Assembly (NCBI RefSeq): GCF_001437405.1
Contig: NZ_JQBY01000011.1
Coordinates: 1 to 64,000, forward strand
DNA from: Pediococcus ethanolidurans
GTDB taxonomy: Bacteria; Bacillota; Bacilli; Lactobacillales; Lactobacillaceae
Direction of reading: 5' to 3'
Length of the DNA stretch: 64,000 nucleotides
In this document: piece after piece, positions 1-7,075 of the stretch
How the letters are laid out: the number at the start of each line of letters is the position of its first letter
How positions within the stretch are numbered: position 1 is the stretch's first letter
Made by a program: the position numbers and the translations under genes
The notes under the pieces: generated by a model
Seen by the model: only the letters and a program-made list of their open reading frames with translations
Told to the model about the DNA's origin: nothing
Database searches by the model: none

Positions 1-30
1 AGGTTGTAGGTTCGACTCCTACTGGGTGCA
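1..30 (+). tRNA. tRNA-Arg, 3' fragment (cut by window edge)
   Basis: Only the T arm, the acceptor 3' strand (TGGGTGC) and discriminator A are present. The T arm and acceptor resemble Firmicute tRNA-Arg(ACG), which normally precedes tRNA-Pro in this array. The anticodon lies outside the window, so identity is inferred from position and similarity. Confidence 0.7.
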
Positions 31-34
31 TTTT

Positions 35-108
35 CGGGAAATAGCTCAGCTTGGTAGAGCACCTGGTTTGGGACCAGGGGGTCGCAGGTTCGAATCCTGT
101 TTTCCCGA
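35..108 (+). tRNA. tRNA-Pro (TGG)
   Basis: A 74-nt cloverleaf with acceptor CGGGAAA/TTTCCCG, anticodon stem CCTGG/CCAGG and anticodon TGG at 69-71. No CCA is encoded. Second member of the array. Confidence 0.95.
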
Positions 109-144
109 TTAAATGTTTTTTTATGCATTTAAGTCAATTTAGAT

Positions 145-218
145 CGCGGTGTAGCTCAGCTGGCTAGAGCGTCCGGTTCATACCCGGGAGGTCGAGGGTT
201 CGATCCCCCCCGCCGCGA
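145..218 (+). tRNA. tRNA-Met (CAT), elongator type, with a T-stem mismatch
   Basis: A 74-nt cloverleaf with acceptor CGCGGTG/CGCCGCG and anticodon CAT. The first acceptor pair is C-G, so it is not the initiator. The T stem reads GAGGG/CCCCC and leaves an A-C mismatch at the second pair. CCA is not encoded. Confidence 0.88.
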
Positions 219-239
219 TAGGTTTTAATATACGAACTT

Positions 240-313
240 GGACCTTTAGCTCAGTTGGTTAGAGCAGACGGCTCATAACCGTTCGGTCGTAGGTTCGAGT
301 CCTACAAGGTCCA
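240..313 (+). tRNA. tRNA-Ile2 (CAT, lysidine type)
   Basis: A 74-nt cloverleaf with acceptor GGACCTT/AAGGTCC and anticodon CAT. Sequence and position after tRNA-Met match the Bacillus tRNA-Ile(CAU), whose wobble C is converted to lysidine by TilS, so it should read AUA. A plain Met identity cannot be excluded by the anticodon alone. Confidence 0.85.
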
Positions 314-366
314 TCTAATGTGTTTTAAAGATATATTAGTGGACAATGAAAACCGTATATTGTAAT

Positions 367-456
367 GGAGGATTACCCAAGTCTGGCTGAAGGGAACGGT
401 CTTGAAAACCGTCAGGTGGGTCAAACCACGCGAGAGTTCGAATCTCTCATCCTCCT
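367..456 (+). tRNA. tRNA-Ser (TGA)
   Basis: A 90-nt class II tRNA with long variable arm, acceptor GGAGGAT/ATCCTCC and anticodon TGA. The discriminator base is T, whereas bacterial tRNA-Ser usually has G73 (as the Ser-GCT gene at 874 does). No CCA is encoded. Confidence 0.92.
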
Positions 457-466
457 TTTTGATTAT

Positions 467-540
<74 letters not shown>

Positions 541-544
541 TTAT

Positions 545-619
545 GGTTCCATGGTCTAGTTGGTTTAGGACGCCTGCCTGTCACGCAGGAGATCACGAGT
601 TCGAGTCTCGTTGGAACCG
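545..619 (+). tRNA. tRNA-Asp (GTC), copy 1
   Basis: A 75-nt cloverleaf with acceptor GGTTCCA/TGGAACC, anticodon GTC and discriminator G. It is identical to the copy at 1140. Confidence 0.96.
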
Positions 620-624
620 TTAAT

Positions 625-697
625 GGCTCGGTAGCTCAGTTGGTAGAGCAACGGATTGAAGCTCCGTGTGTCGGCGGTTCGATTCCGTCCCGCGCCA
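625..697 (+). tRNA. tRNA-Phe (GAA) with an acceptor mismatch
   Basis: A 73-nt cloverleaf with anticodon GAA. The acceptor reads GGCTCGG/CCGCGCC, leaving a T4-C69 mismatch where the Bacillus homologue has a T-A pair. Base 37, next to the anticodon, is G rather than the usual A. Confidence 0.92.
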
Positions 698-713
698 TCT
701 CTAATATAGTTCT

Positions 714-784
714 GCGGGTGTAGTTTAGTGGTAAAATCACAGCCTTCCAAGCTGTTGTCGCGAGTCCGATTCTCGTCACCCGCT
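714..784 (+). tRNA. tRNA-Gly (TCC)
   Basis: A 71-nt cloverleaf with acceptor GCGGGTG/CACCCGC, anticodon stem ACAGC/GCTGT, anticodon TCC and discriminator T. Confidence 0.95.
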
Positions 785-796
785 TTTTTATATGAT

Positions 797-871
<75 letters not shown>

Positions 872-873
872 TT

Positions 874-961
874 GGAGAAGTACTCAAGTGGCTGAAGAGG
901 TGCCCCTGCTAAGGGTATAGGTCGCGTAAGCGGCGCGAGGGTTCAAATCCCTCCTTCTCCG
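874..961 (+). tRNA. tRNA-Ser (GCT)
   Basis: An 88-nt class II tRNA with long variable arm, acceptor GGAGAAG/CTTCTCC, anticodon GCT and the expected discriminator G. Confidence 0.94.
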
Positions 962-970
962 TTGTTTTAT

Positions 971-1043
971 GACCCGTTGGTCAAGTGGTTTAAGACACTG
1001 CCCTTTCACGGCAGTAACATGGGTTCGAATCCCGTACGGGTCA
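971..1043 (+). tRNA. tRNA-Glu (TTC)
   Basis: A 73-nt cloverleaf with acceptor GACCCGT/ACGGGTC, anticodon stem CTGCC/GGCAG and anticodon TTC. Confidence 0.95.
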
Positions 1044-1061
1044 TTTTCATTTATATATTAT

Positions 1062-1135
<74 letters not shown>

Positions 1136-1139
1136 TTAT

Positions 1140-1214
1140 GGTTCCATGGTCTAGTTGGTTTAGGACGCCTGCCTGTCACGCAGGAGATCACGAGTTCGAG
1201 TCTCGTTGGAACCG
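1140..1214 (+). tRNA. tRNA-Asp (GTC), copy 2
   Basis: Identical to the gene at 545-619. Last tRNA of the array; the terminator follows 37 bases downstream. Confidence 0.96.
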
Positions 1215-1251
1215 TCACGCAAAGTGATCGTTCTTAACTGTTAAATTTACG

Positions 1252-1280
1252 CTGATATGAGAAATCATATCGGTTTTTTT
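1252..1280 (+). terminator. terminator of the tRNA array
   Basis: A perfect hairpin, GATATGA with a GAAA tetraloop and TCATATC, extended by weaker pairs at the base and followed by seven T. It ends the rRNA/tRNA transcript whose start lies upstream of the window. Confidence 0.9.
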
Positions 1281-1673
1281 GTTTACAAAAAAATTCTGTT
1301 ACTGGATTATCATATTGGTAATCTATCAACAGAAAAAAAGTATAGAGCCAAACATTATAGAGAGAATACCATTGAAAATCTAAAGTTTAAAACTACAAGA
1401 ACACATCTCGTTGCCTGATATAAAAACAATCAGGGTAACAAAATTAGATTAAACTGCCGTTTTCCAGCAAATTTGAACTGGAACGTAAAGGTTGAAAGTA
1501 TCACAATCACTTCAATAACTGCTGTTAAATGACTTAGACTTCAAAAAATAGTTTAACTGCCGTTCTGCGGCTCGCATGATCTGGAACGGGGTGCGAGTTC
1601 CGGATCAGCGGATGATATTGAGAGAGTCTGAATTATTTAATTAAATCTTATGAAGAAATTAAAAAATAGAAAG
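1281..1673. other. gene-free stretch with a tandem structured motif
   Basis: No credible ORF is present. The motif AACTGCCGTT is followed 25 bases later by CTGGAACG at 1453-1485 and again at 1556-1588, an offset of 103 bp. Each copy forms a hairpin: TTCCAG/CTGGAA in the first, and an 11-bp stem TGATCTGGAAC/GTTCCGGATCA (1577-1607) in the second. A related AACTGCTGTT lies near 1517. Function unknown. Confidence 0.5.
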
Positions 1674-1712
1674 AAAAAAACTCACTATCGATGATAAAAA
1701 ACCGTTAGTGAG
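1674..1712 (-). terminator. terminator of the minus-strand membrane protein gene
   Basis: Read on the minus strand, CTCACTA pairs with TAGTGAG around an 18-base loop and is followed by seven T. It lies just beyond the stop of the gene at 1720-2442. Confidence 0.75.
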
Positions 1713-1719
1713 CTATGGA

Positions 1720-2442
1720 TTACAGAAAGAATAGTAGGTTAAAAACTAAATTTAAAAAAACGTTGATAATGAGCTGAAGTTTTCGTTGTTTTAAAAATTG
1801 TTGCAAAATTGCAGAAATAATAATGAGTGCCATTGAAGCCAATCCAAATGTGGTGAAATGGGTCATTAATAAAAGAAGGATGCACAGCACGCCTAAAACC
1901 AAGCGAATAATTATACTATAGTTAGAATCCTTAATAAATTGCGGCAGGAAGAAAAAAGCAAAACTTAAAGTTGGAATACTTAAAATTGATAGAAAATTCG
2001 TAGATAAAAAGCCACACTGTATATAAAACAAAATTTCTGGCAAGATAAATGCCGAACTGACCGTAAATAAAATTAACCCTGCCCAGTTAGTTTTGAAAGA
2101 GAGAAAAAACGTTACTAGCGTAAGTAAACTCAAAAAAAGTAATAGGCTAATTGTTGGTGAAATGCTTGAAAAGGCTAAGGCTGCAATTAAAACGGCAATT
2201 CCGGACATGCCTAAAAAAATTGGAGCGGATATTTTATTTGTAAAACGATCAAAGATAAGAAAGTTGAACATAAAAACAAACAGTACAATTAAAACTTGAT
2301 TGCTAACGGTATGCTGTATATTTGTATTGAGCTGGTGACTATAAAGAGTCGGTACAAACCAGGTTATGAATGTTTGAACTGCCGTAAGAATCAATGGAAA
2401 CAATGTTTGTTTATTTACATTAGTTAAACGTATATTTTGCAT
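1720..2442 (-). CDS. polytopic membrane protein of unknown function
   Basis: A 240-residue, very hydrophobic protein with about seven predicted membrane segments separated by short polar loops. I do not recognise a family motif and assign no reaction. The start MQNIRLTN is chosen because AGGAGA lies eight bases before this ATG; the reading frame is open 19 codons further, but that stretch would cover the promoter spacer. The gene stands alone, divergent from metK and with its own promoter and terminator, so it is probably a single-gene transcript. An inverted repeat between the promoter hexamers suggests repressor control. It could be a small transporter or a sensor membrane domain; the sequence does not decide. 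Confidence 0.75.
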   Translation of the reverse strand: MQNIRLTNVNKQTLFPLILTAVQTFITWFVPTLYSHQLNTNIQHTVSNQVLIVLFVFMFNFLIFDRFTNKISAPIFLGMSGIAVLIAALAFSSISPTISLLLFLSLLTLVTFFLSFKTNWAGLILFTVSSAFILPEILFYIQCGFLSTNFLSILSIPTLSFAFFFLPQFIKDSNYSIIIRLVLGVLCILLLLMTHFTTFGLASMALIIISAILQQFLKQRKLQLIINVFLNLVFNLLFFL

Positions 2443-2470
2443 TGTTAGTTCTCCTATGTGAAATACTTCA

Positions 2471-2499
2471 ATCGTAAACAAAGTTTTGTTAAACGTCAA
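2471..2499 (-). promoter_or_regulatory. promoter of the membrane protein gene, with inverted repeat in the spacer
   Basis: On the minus strand TTGACG is followed after exactly 17 bases by TACGAT, about 30 bases before the chosen start codon. The spacer contains TAACAAA-AC-TTTGTTTA, a near-perfect inverted repeat that could be an operator. Confidence 0.6.
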
Positions 2500-2640
2500 C
2501 TAAAATCCGACTTTTAAAGGATTTTCATTTGTGATAAAATTGTTAAGATGGCTTTCAAATTTTTCGTGATCAAGAATATTGTCAGAATGATTACAGTCTA
2601 ATAATAAAGCGATCATGGAAAGTTTGAGAGTTATAAAGCA

Positions 2641-2734
2641 CGGGTTATAACAATCGAACAAACGTAATTTTGTTCCCGAAAGGATTTGCTTTTATAGCAA
2701 AGATGCCTTGTAACCGTTATTAATAAGGGGGAAA
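2641..2734 (+). promoter_or_regulatory. SMK-box (SAM-III) riboswitch of metK
   Basis: The leader carries the SMK-box landmarks: GTTCCCGAAAGGAT (2672-2685), a hairpin TTTGCT/AGCAAA (2685-2701), then GATGCCTTGTAACCG. GGTTATAA (2643-2650) pairs with TTGTAACC (2708-2715) to close the element. The Shine-Dalgarno AAGGGGGAA at 2725-2733 can pair with the upstream TTCCC (2673-2677). In the known class, SAM binding stabilises this pairing and blocks translation of SAM synthetase, giving end-product control. Confidence 0.9.
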
Positions 2735-2741
2735 TTTTCAC

Positions 2742-3929
2742 ATGCAAGAAAGACATTTATTTACTTCTGAATCAGTTTCAGAAGGGCATCCAGATAAAAT
2801 TGCGGATCAAATTAGTGATGCAATTTTAGACGCGATGTTAGCACAAGATCCACAGGCCCGCGTTGCCTGCGAAACTACCGTTACAACTGGTTTAGTAGTT
2901 GTTGTGGGTGAGATTAGTACGACAGCTTACGTTGATATTCAAAAAACTGTTCGTCAAACTATCAAAGATATTGGCTATAAAGATGGTGAATATGGTTTTG
3001 ATGGTGATAATTGTGCCGTTATGGTTGCAATTGATGAACAGTCACCAGATATTGCCCAAGGTGTCGATGATTCTTTGGAAAATCGTGAAGGCGATGAAGA
3101 TCCATTAGACAAGATTGGTGCTGGAGATCAGGGCCTTATGTTTGGTTTTGCGATCGATGAAACACCTGAACTAATGCCATTACCAATTATGTTAAGTCAT
3201 CACTTGATGCAAAAAACAGCCTCAGTTCGCAAATCTGGCGAGCTACAGTATTTACGACCTGATGCAAAGGCTGAAGTTACCGTTGAATATGATGATAACG
3301 AAAAACCAGTTCGTGTTGATACCGTTGTTCTAAGTACACAACATGATCCTAATGTGTTGTTGGAGACAATTCGAAAAGATGTTGTTGAGCATATTATTAA
3401 ACCTGTGATTCCGGCGAACCTACTTGATGATAAAACTAAATATTTTATTAATCCAACGGGTCGTTTTGTCATCGGTGGTCCACAAGGTGACGCCGGATTA
3501 ACGGGACGAAAGATTATTGTAGATACTTATGGTGGTTTTGCACGGCATGGTGGTGGTGCCTTCTCTGGAAAAGACGCTACCAAGGTTGATCGTTCTGCTA
3601 GTTATGCAGCTCGTTACATTGCCAAGAATATCGTGGCTGCAGGTTTTGCTCATAAAGTTGAAGTTCAATTAGCTTATGCGATTGGCGTTGCTCAACCGGT
3701 TTCAGTTTCAGTTGATACGTTTGGGACAGGAAGTGTTTCTGAGGAAAAACTTGCTGCTGCTATTCGAAAGGTGTTTGACCTTCGACCGGCTGGAATCATT
3801 AAAATGTTAGATTTACAACGACCAATTTATAAGAAAACAGCCGCTTACGGACACTTTGGCCGTACGGATATTGATTTACCATGGGAACACACTGATAAAG
3901 TTGATGAATTAAAAGCATTATTGAAGTAA
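2742..3929 (+). CDS. metK: S-adenosylmethionine synthetase
   Basis: Makes S-adenosylmethionine from methionine and ATP in the cytoplasm. The 395-residue length is normal for bacterial MetK. Visible signatures are [13 protein letters not shown] near residues 15-27, the ATP-binding GAGDQG near 126-131 and the P-loop-like [17 protein letters not shown] near 270-286. The start ATG is set by the strong Shine-Dalgarno of the SMK riboswitch eight bases upstream. The gene has its own terminator, so it is a single-gene unit controlled at translation by its own product. Nothing is missing or unusual in the protein. Confidence 0.98.
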   Translation: MQERHLFTSESVSEGHPDKIADQISDAILDAMLAQDPQARVACETTVTTGLVVVVGEISTTAYVDIQKTVRQTIKDIGYKDGEYGFDGDNCAVMVAIDEQSPDIAQGVDDSLENREGDEDPLDKIGAGDQGLMFGFAIDETPELMPLPIMLSHHLMQKTASVRKSGELQYLRPDAKAEVTVEYDDNEKPVRVDTVVLSTQHDPNVLLETIRKDVVEHIIKPVIPANLLDDKTKYFINPTGRFVIGGPQGDAGLTGRKIIVDTYGGFARHGGGAFSGKDATKVDRSASYAARYIAKNIVAAGFAHKVEVQLAYAIGVAQPVSVSVDTFGTGSVSEEKLAAAIRKVFDLRPAGIIKMLDLQRPIYKKTAAYGHFGRTDIDLPWEHTDKVDELKALLK

Positions 3930-3940
3930 TGATGATGAAT

Positions 3941-3977
3941 AAAATCTCTTCTGCAAATTAAGTGGAAGAGATTTTTT
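3941..3977 (+). terminator. metK terminator
   Basis: AAAATCTCTTC pairs with GAAGAGATTTT around a short loop and ends in six T, 11 bases after the metK stop and 17 before the next start codon. Confidence 0.88.
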
Positions 3978-3993
3978 AGATGGAGAGTGGATA

Positions 3994-5460
3994 ATGACAG
4001 CGAAAAAAACAAACGTTACGTTGGTCACAATTGCTATTTTTGTAGCAACATTTTTAACGGCCGTAGAGGGAACCATTGTCTCGACTGCAATGCCAACAAT
4101 AGTTGGTGATCTTCATGGCGTTAATTTAATGAACTGGATAGTTTCAATTTATTTATTAACAAATGCGGTTGCCACACCAATTTACGGAAAGTTGGCAGAT
4201 CTTTTTGGACGCAAGCGAATATTTATCATTGGTATTCTTATTTTTATTATTGGTTCAACTTTAAGTGGAACCGCCAATTCAATGCCAACACTGATTGGCT
4301 GGCGAGCGTTACAAGGGGTTGGCGCAGGGTGTATTATGCCAGTTGCTAACACCATTATTGCTGATATTTATCCATTTGAAAAACGTGCACGTGTCATGGG
4401 ATTAAATGGCGCAGCATGGGGGATTGCAGCTATTGTGGCACCATTATTAGGTGGTTTTATTGTTGATCAATTAACATGGCACTGGGTATTTTTTATTAAT
4501 ATTCCGATTGGCTTGATAACTGTAGCCATGATTGCGCTATATCTTCATGAAGATGCACGAACAATTTCAGCTAAAATTGATTATTTAGGGACACTTTGGC
4601 TGACAATTGCGTTGCTTAGCTTAATGTACGGGTTCCAAGTACTTGGTGAAACTAACTTTACATGGGAAACGGTTGAAACTTGTTTTGCAGTAACTGTTAT
4701 TGCTATTTTTCTATTTATTAAACGAGAACAAAAAGCAGATGATCCAATTATTTCGTTAAAATTATTTAAGAATCGCACGTTTATCACTCAAAATGTGGCT
4801 ACCATGTTAGTATCAGGCTTTTTAATCGGTTTTGAAGTTTATATTCCAACTTGGACACAAGGGTTACTGGGATTACCAGCTTCGTTAGCCGGTTTTGCAG
4901 TAACACCAAGTTCAGTAATGTGGATTTTCGGTTCATTCTTAGCAGGTAAATTCATTCTCAAACTTACCCCTAAACAGACTTTGATGATTAGTTTGGCTTT
5001 ATTACTGATTGGTAGTTCTTGGTTGGCGTTGTTACCACAGACTACGCCGTTTTGGCTGTTCTTTGTGATTTCCACTGTGTTAGGTGTTGGATTCGGAATT
5101 ACCATTACTTCAACAACAGTTACGTCACAACGATTGGTTGAAGCTAAAGATATGGGGGTTGCCACTTCCTTTAATACCCTTGCACGAACACTGGGACAGA
5201 CTATAATGATGTCTATTTTTGGTATTATCATGAATGGCACAATGAACAGTGGTATTGCGCAACATAATAATTTGAATTTAGGGATGATGAACAAGTTAAT
5301 TAATCCACAAACAGCCTCATCATTACCAGCAAAACTATTACCAACGTTAAGAACTATTTTGTATCAAGCACTGCATAATATTTATTTAGCCGGAGTTTGT
5401 TTGATTATTTTGGCCATTGTGATTAATGCAGTGGATCATCGAAAAAAGCAAACTATCTAA
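3994..5460 (+). CDS. MFS drug exporter, DHA2 (14-TM) family
   Basis: A 488-residue integral membrane protein of the drug:H+ antiporter-2 family (EmrB/QacA/LmrB type). It shows the N-terminal TVEGTIVSTAMPTI-like motif of this family, motif A (GKLADLFGRKR, near residues 66-76) in the loop between helices 2 and 3, and the antiporter motif C region (AAWGIAAIVAPLLGGF, near 144-159). About 14 hydrophobic segments fit the length. It probably exports toxic or amphipathic compounds by proton exchange; the substrate cannot be read from sequence. GGAGAG precedes the ATG. It lies between two terminators, so it is probably transcribed alone or by read-through from metK. Confidence 0.88.
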   Translation: MTAKKTNVTLVTIAIFVATFLTAVEGTIVSTAMPTIVGDLHGVNLMNWIVSIYLLTNAVATPIYGKLADLFGRKRIFIIGILIFIIGSTLSGTANSMPTLIGWRALQGVGAGCIMPVANTIIADIYPFEKRARVMGLNGAAWGIAAIVAPLLGGFIVDQLTWHWVFFINIPIGLITVAMIALYLHEDARTISAKIDYLGTLWLTIALLSLMYGFQVLGETNFTWETVETCFAVTVIAIFLFIKREQKADDPIISLKLFKNRTFITQNVATMLVSGFLIGFEVYIPTWTQGLLGLPASLAGFAVTPSSVMWIFGSFLAGKFILKLTPKQTLMISLALLLIGSSWLALLPQTTPFWLFFVISTVLGVGFGITITSTTVTSQRLVEAKDMGVATSFNTLARTLGQTIMMSIFGIIMNGTMNSGIAQHNNLNLGMMNKLINPQTASSLPAKLLPTLRTILYQALHNIYLAGVCLIILAIVINAVDHRKKQTI

Positions 5461-5506
5461 AAACTGCCCTCTGAACACTTAAACGGTGTTTAGAAGGCAA
5501 TTTTTT
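5461..5506. terminator. bidirectional terminator between the exporter and mnmM
   Basis: TGCCCTCTGAACAC pairs with GTGTTTAGAAGGCA (one mismatch, one G-T) and is flanked by A-rich and T-rich runs on opposite sides, so it can stop both converging transcripts. Confidence 0.82.
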
Positions 5507-6071
5507 AACGTTTTTGAATGGCAAATAAAATTGGTGGATCATTTTGCTGATTAATAAATTGATAGTTTAAAACTTGAAACTGTTTTTGCGGTATTTGATG
5601 TAAAAAGGTTTGTAATTCTCTTAGTTCGTCCTTGCCACCCGGATGACCATAGTAACTCACTAAAATTACTAATCCGCCTCGTTGCAGGATTTGCAGACAT
5701 TGTTTGATTGCAGAGATGGTAGTTTTGGCATGGGTAATAATAGATTTATCACTCCCGGGCAAGTAACCAAGATTAAAGATAGCAGCCGAAATTTGTGTAT
5801 TTTCAGGGAGATGTTTTAATAAATGTTCATGGCCATCGTGAATGAGGCTAGTTTGCAAACTTAAACCAGTTAAAACAAGTTGGGTTTTGGTAGCTGCTAA
5901 ACCGGCAGCTTGCACGTCAAATCCGTAGACACGCCCATTTTTACCTACGGCGCTTGCCAAATAAATAGTGTCGTTTCCGTTACCAACTGTTGCGTCAACC
6001 ACAGTGTCTCCCGGTTGAACCACCTGGTCAAGTAAAGTATGACTATAACGTAATGCAGATTCTAAATTCAT
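5505..6071 (-). CDS. mnmM: tRNA 5-aminomethyl-2-thiouridine methyltransferase (YtqB/MnmM family)
   Basis: A 188-residue class I SAM-dependent methyltransferase. The SAM-binding motif VVDATVGNGNDT is at residues 24-35, and the family blocks NLGYLPGSDKSIITHA and VSYYGHPGGKDE follow. YtqB proteins were long called rRNA methylases; in B. subtilis the family (MnmM) methylates the wobble base aminomethyl-thiouridine of certain tRNAs. That role is inferred here by homology. The ATG overlaps the stop of the upstream PAP2 gene by four bases (ATGA), so the two are translationally coupled. Length is typical. Confidence 0.85.
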   Translation of the reverse strand: MNLESALRYSHTLLDQVVQPGDTVVDATVGNGNDTIYLASAVGKNGRVYGFDVQAAGLAATKTQLVLTGLSLQTSLIHDGHEHLLKHLPENTQISAAIFNLGYLPGSDKSIITHAKTTISAIKQCLQILQRGGLVILVSYYGHPGGKDELRELQTFLHQIPQKQFQVLNYQFINQQNDPPILFAIQKR

Positions 6072-6712
6072 TTATTTTCGTCCTCCGTTTTGATTGGTAA
6101 AATTAAATAATTCGTTATTAAGACAATCGTTATGCCAAATAGATAACCGCCCAATACGTCACTAGGGTAATGCACATTTAAATAGATTCTTGATAAACCG
6201 ATTAATAAAATCATGATAATGGCCAAAAGATCAATTAAAATGCGCTGCCATTTGTGCCTGACTAAATTTGACGTAATGATCATCAAAACACTTAACAGGA
6301 TAATTGAACTCGTTGAATGACCGCTTGGAAAACTATAACCACCAATTGAAATTAATTTATGTAATGGTCTAGGTCTTTGAATAAGTAGCTTAATGGCTGA
6401 ATTTCCTAAAGTTCCAAGTAAAATACTGAGAGCAGCAAAGCTTAAAAGTCGATAATATTTGCTGTAAACTAACCAGCCAACCAAAATAAGCGTGAAGCCA
6501 ATATTAGGAAGGGGATTACCAAGGGTCGTTATAAACACGAAAAAGTGTGTTTTGCTTGCGGTTCGGTTACTTTGAACAAGTTCGGCAATTATGTGATCAA
6601 ACGTGTGAATTAAGTTAGCGTTGGTTACAACTAAAATTAAGATCATAATGAAAAAAATACCAGTAAGTAAACTTAGATCTAACCATTTTCGATGTTGTTT
6701 GCTAGTTTGCAT
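6068..6712 (-). CDS. PAP2-family membrane phosphatase
   Basis: A 214-residue membrane protein with about six helices. It contains all three motifs of the PAP2/lipid phosphatase superfamily: KLLIQRPRP (KX6RP), FPSGHS (PSGH with catalytic His) and SRIYLNVHYPSD (SRX5H). Such proteins dephosphorylate lipid phosphates; in Firmicutes many act as undecaprenyl-pyrophosphate phosphatases (BcrC/PgpB type) or phosphatidylglycerol-phosphate phosphatases. Which lipid is used cannot be told here. It is first in a two-gene operon with mnmM and divergent from leuS. Confidence 0.88.
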   Translation of the reverse strand: MQTSKQHRKWLDLSLLTGIFFIMILILVVTNANLIHTFDHIIAELVQSNRTASKTHFFVFITTLGNPLPNIGFTLILVGWLVYSKYYRLLSFAALSILLGTLGNSAIKLLIQRPRPLHKLISIGGYSFPSGHSTSSIILLSVLMIITSNLVRHKWQRILIDLLAIIMILLIGLSRIYLNVHYPSDVLGGYLFGITIVLITNYLILPIKTEDENK

Positions 6713-6772
6713 GAATGACTCCTTTGTCGTTTCGTAATGCGCTTCTAGTATATCAGATTTTTAAAAGGTTTC

Positions 6773-6801
6773 TTGCATTTTTAGAGTTAATTTGATAGGA
6801 T
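6773..6801 (+). promoter_or_regulatory. leuS promoter
   Basis: TTGCAT and TAGGAT are spaced by 17 bases, and TGA immediately before TAGGAT gives an extended -10. It lies just upstream of the T-box leader. Confidence 0.6.
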
Positions 6802-6807
6802 TAGTCC

Positions 6808-7056
6808 ATTAATAATTGTTGAAAAGAAGTAGTAAGTGTAGAACCTTTTTCAGAAACTATACGGATAATGTGAGTATAGATTGGAATTATACCGAACTCA
6901 TCTTTTGATATTTACTGGTGAAATTAGTAGCTTGTAACGTGAATTCGCGTTAAGAATTGAAGTGTTCGACTGAGTAATTCAATCGTAAATATAGGTGGTA
7001 CCGCGGAAAATTCGTCCTATAAGATATTTTTTGATATCTTATAGGCTTTTTTTATA
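6808..7056 (+). promoter_or_regulatory. T-box riboswitch of leuS (probable CUC specifier)
   Basis: The leader contains the conserved T-box AGGTGGTACCGCGG at 6993-7006 and a terminator hairpin CCTATAAGATAT/ATATCTTATAGG followed by T (7015-7056). GAACTCA at 6894-6900 places a Leu CTC codon in the usual specifier context, the same GAA-codon layout as in the argS leader. Uncharged tRNA-Leu should pair with the specifier and the T-box and favour antitermination. Confidence 0.92.
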
Positions 7057-7075
7057 TAGAAAGGGTGTAGATAAA

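Noticed and set aside
4839-5294. 151-codon open frame on the minus strand
   Set aside because: Fully antisense to the exporter gene, with no ribosome site; a shadow of a hydrophobic protein's codons.
6995-7075. Longer N-terminus of LeuS starting at a GTG
   Set aside because: The GTG belongs to the conserved T-box sequence and the added residues translate the terminator hairpin.
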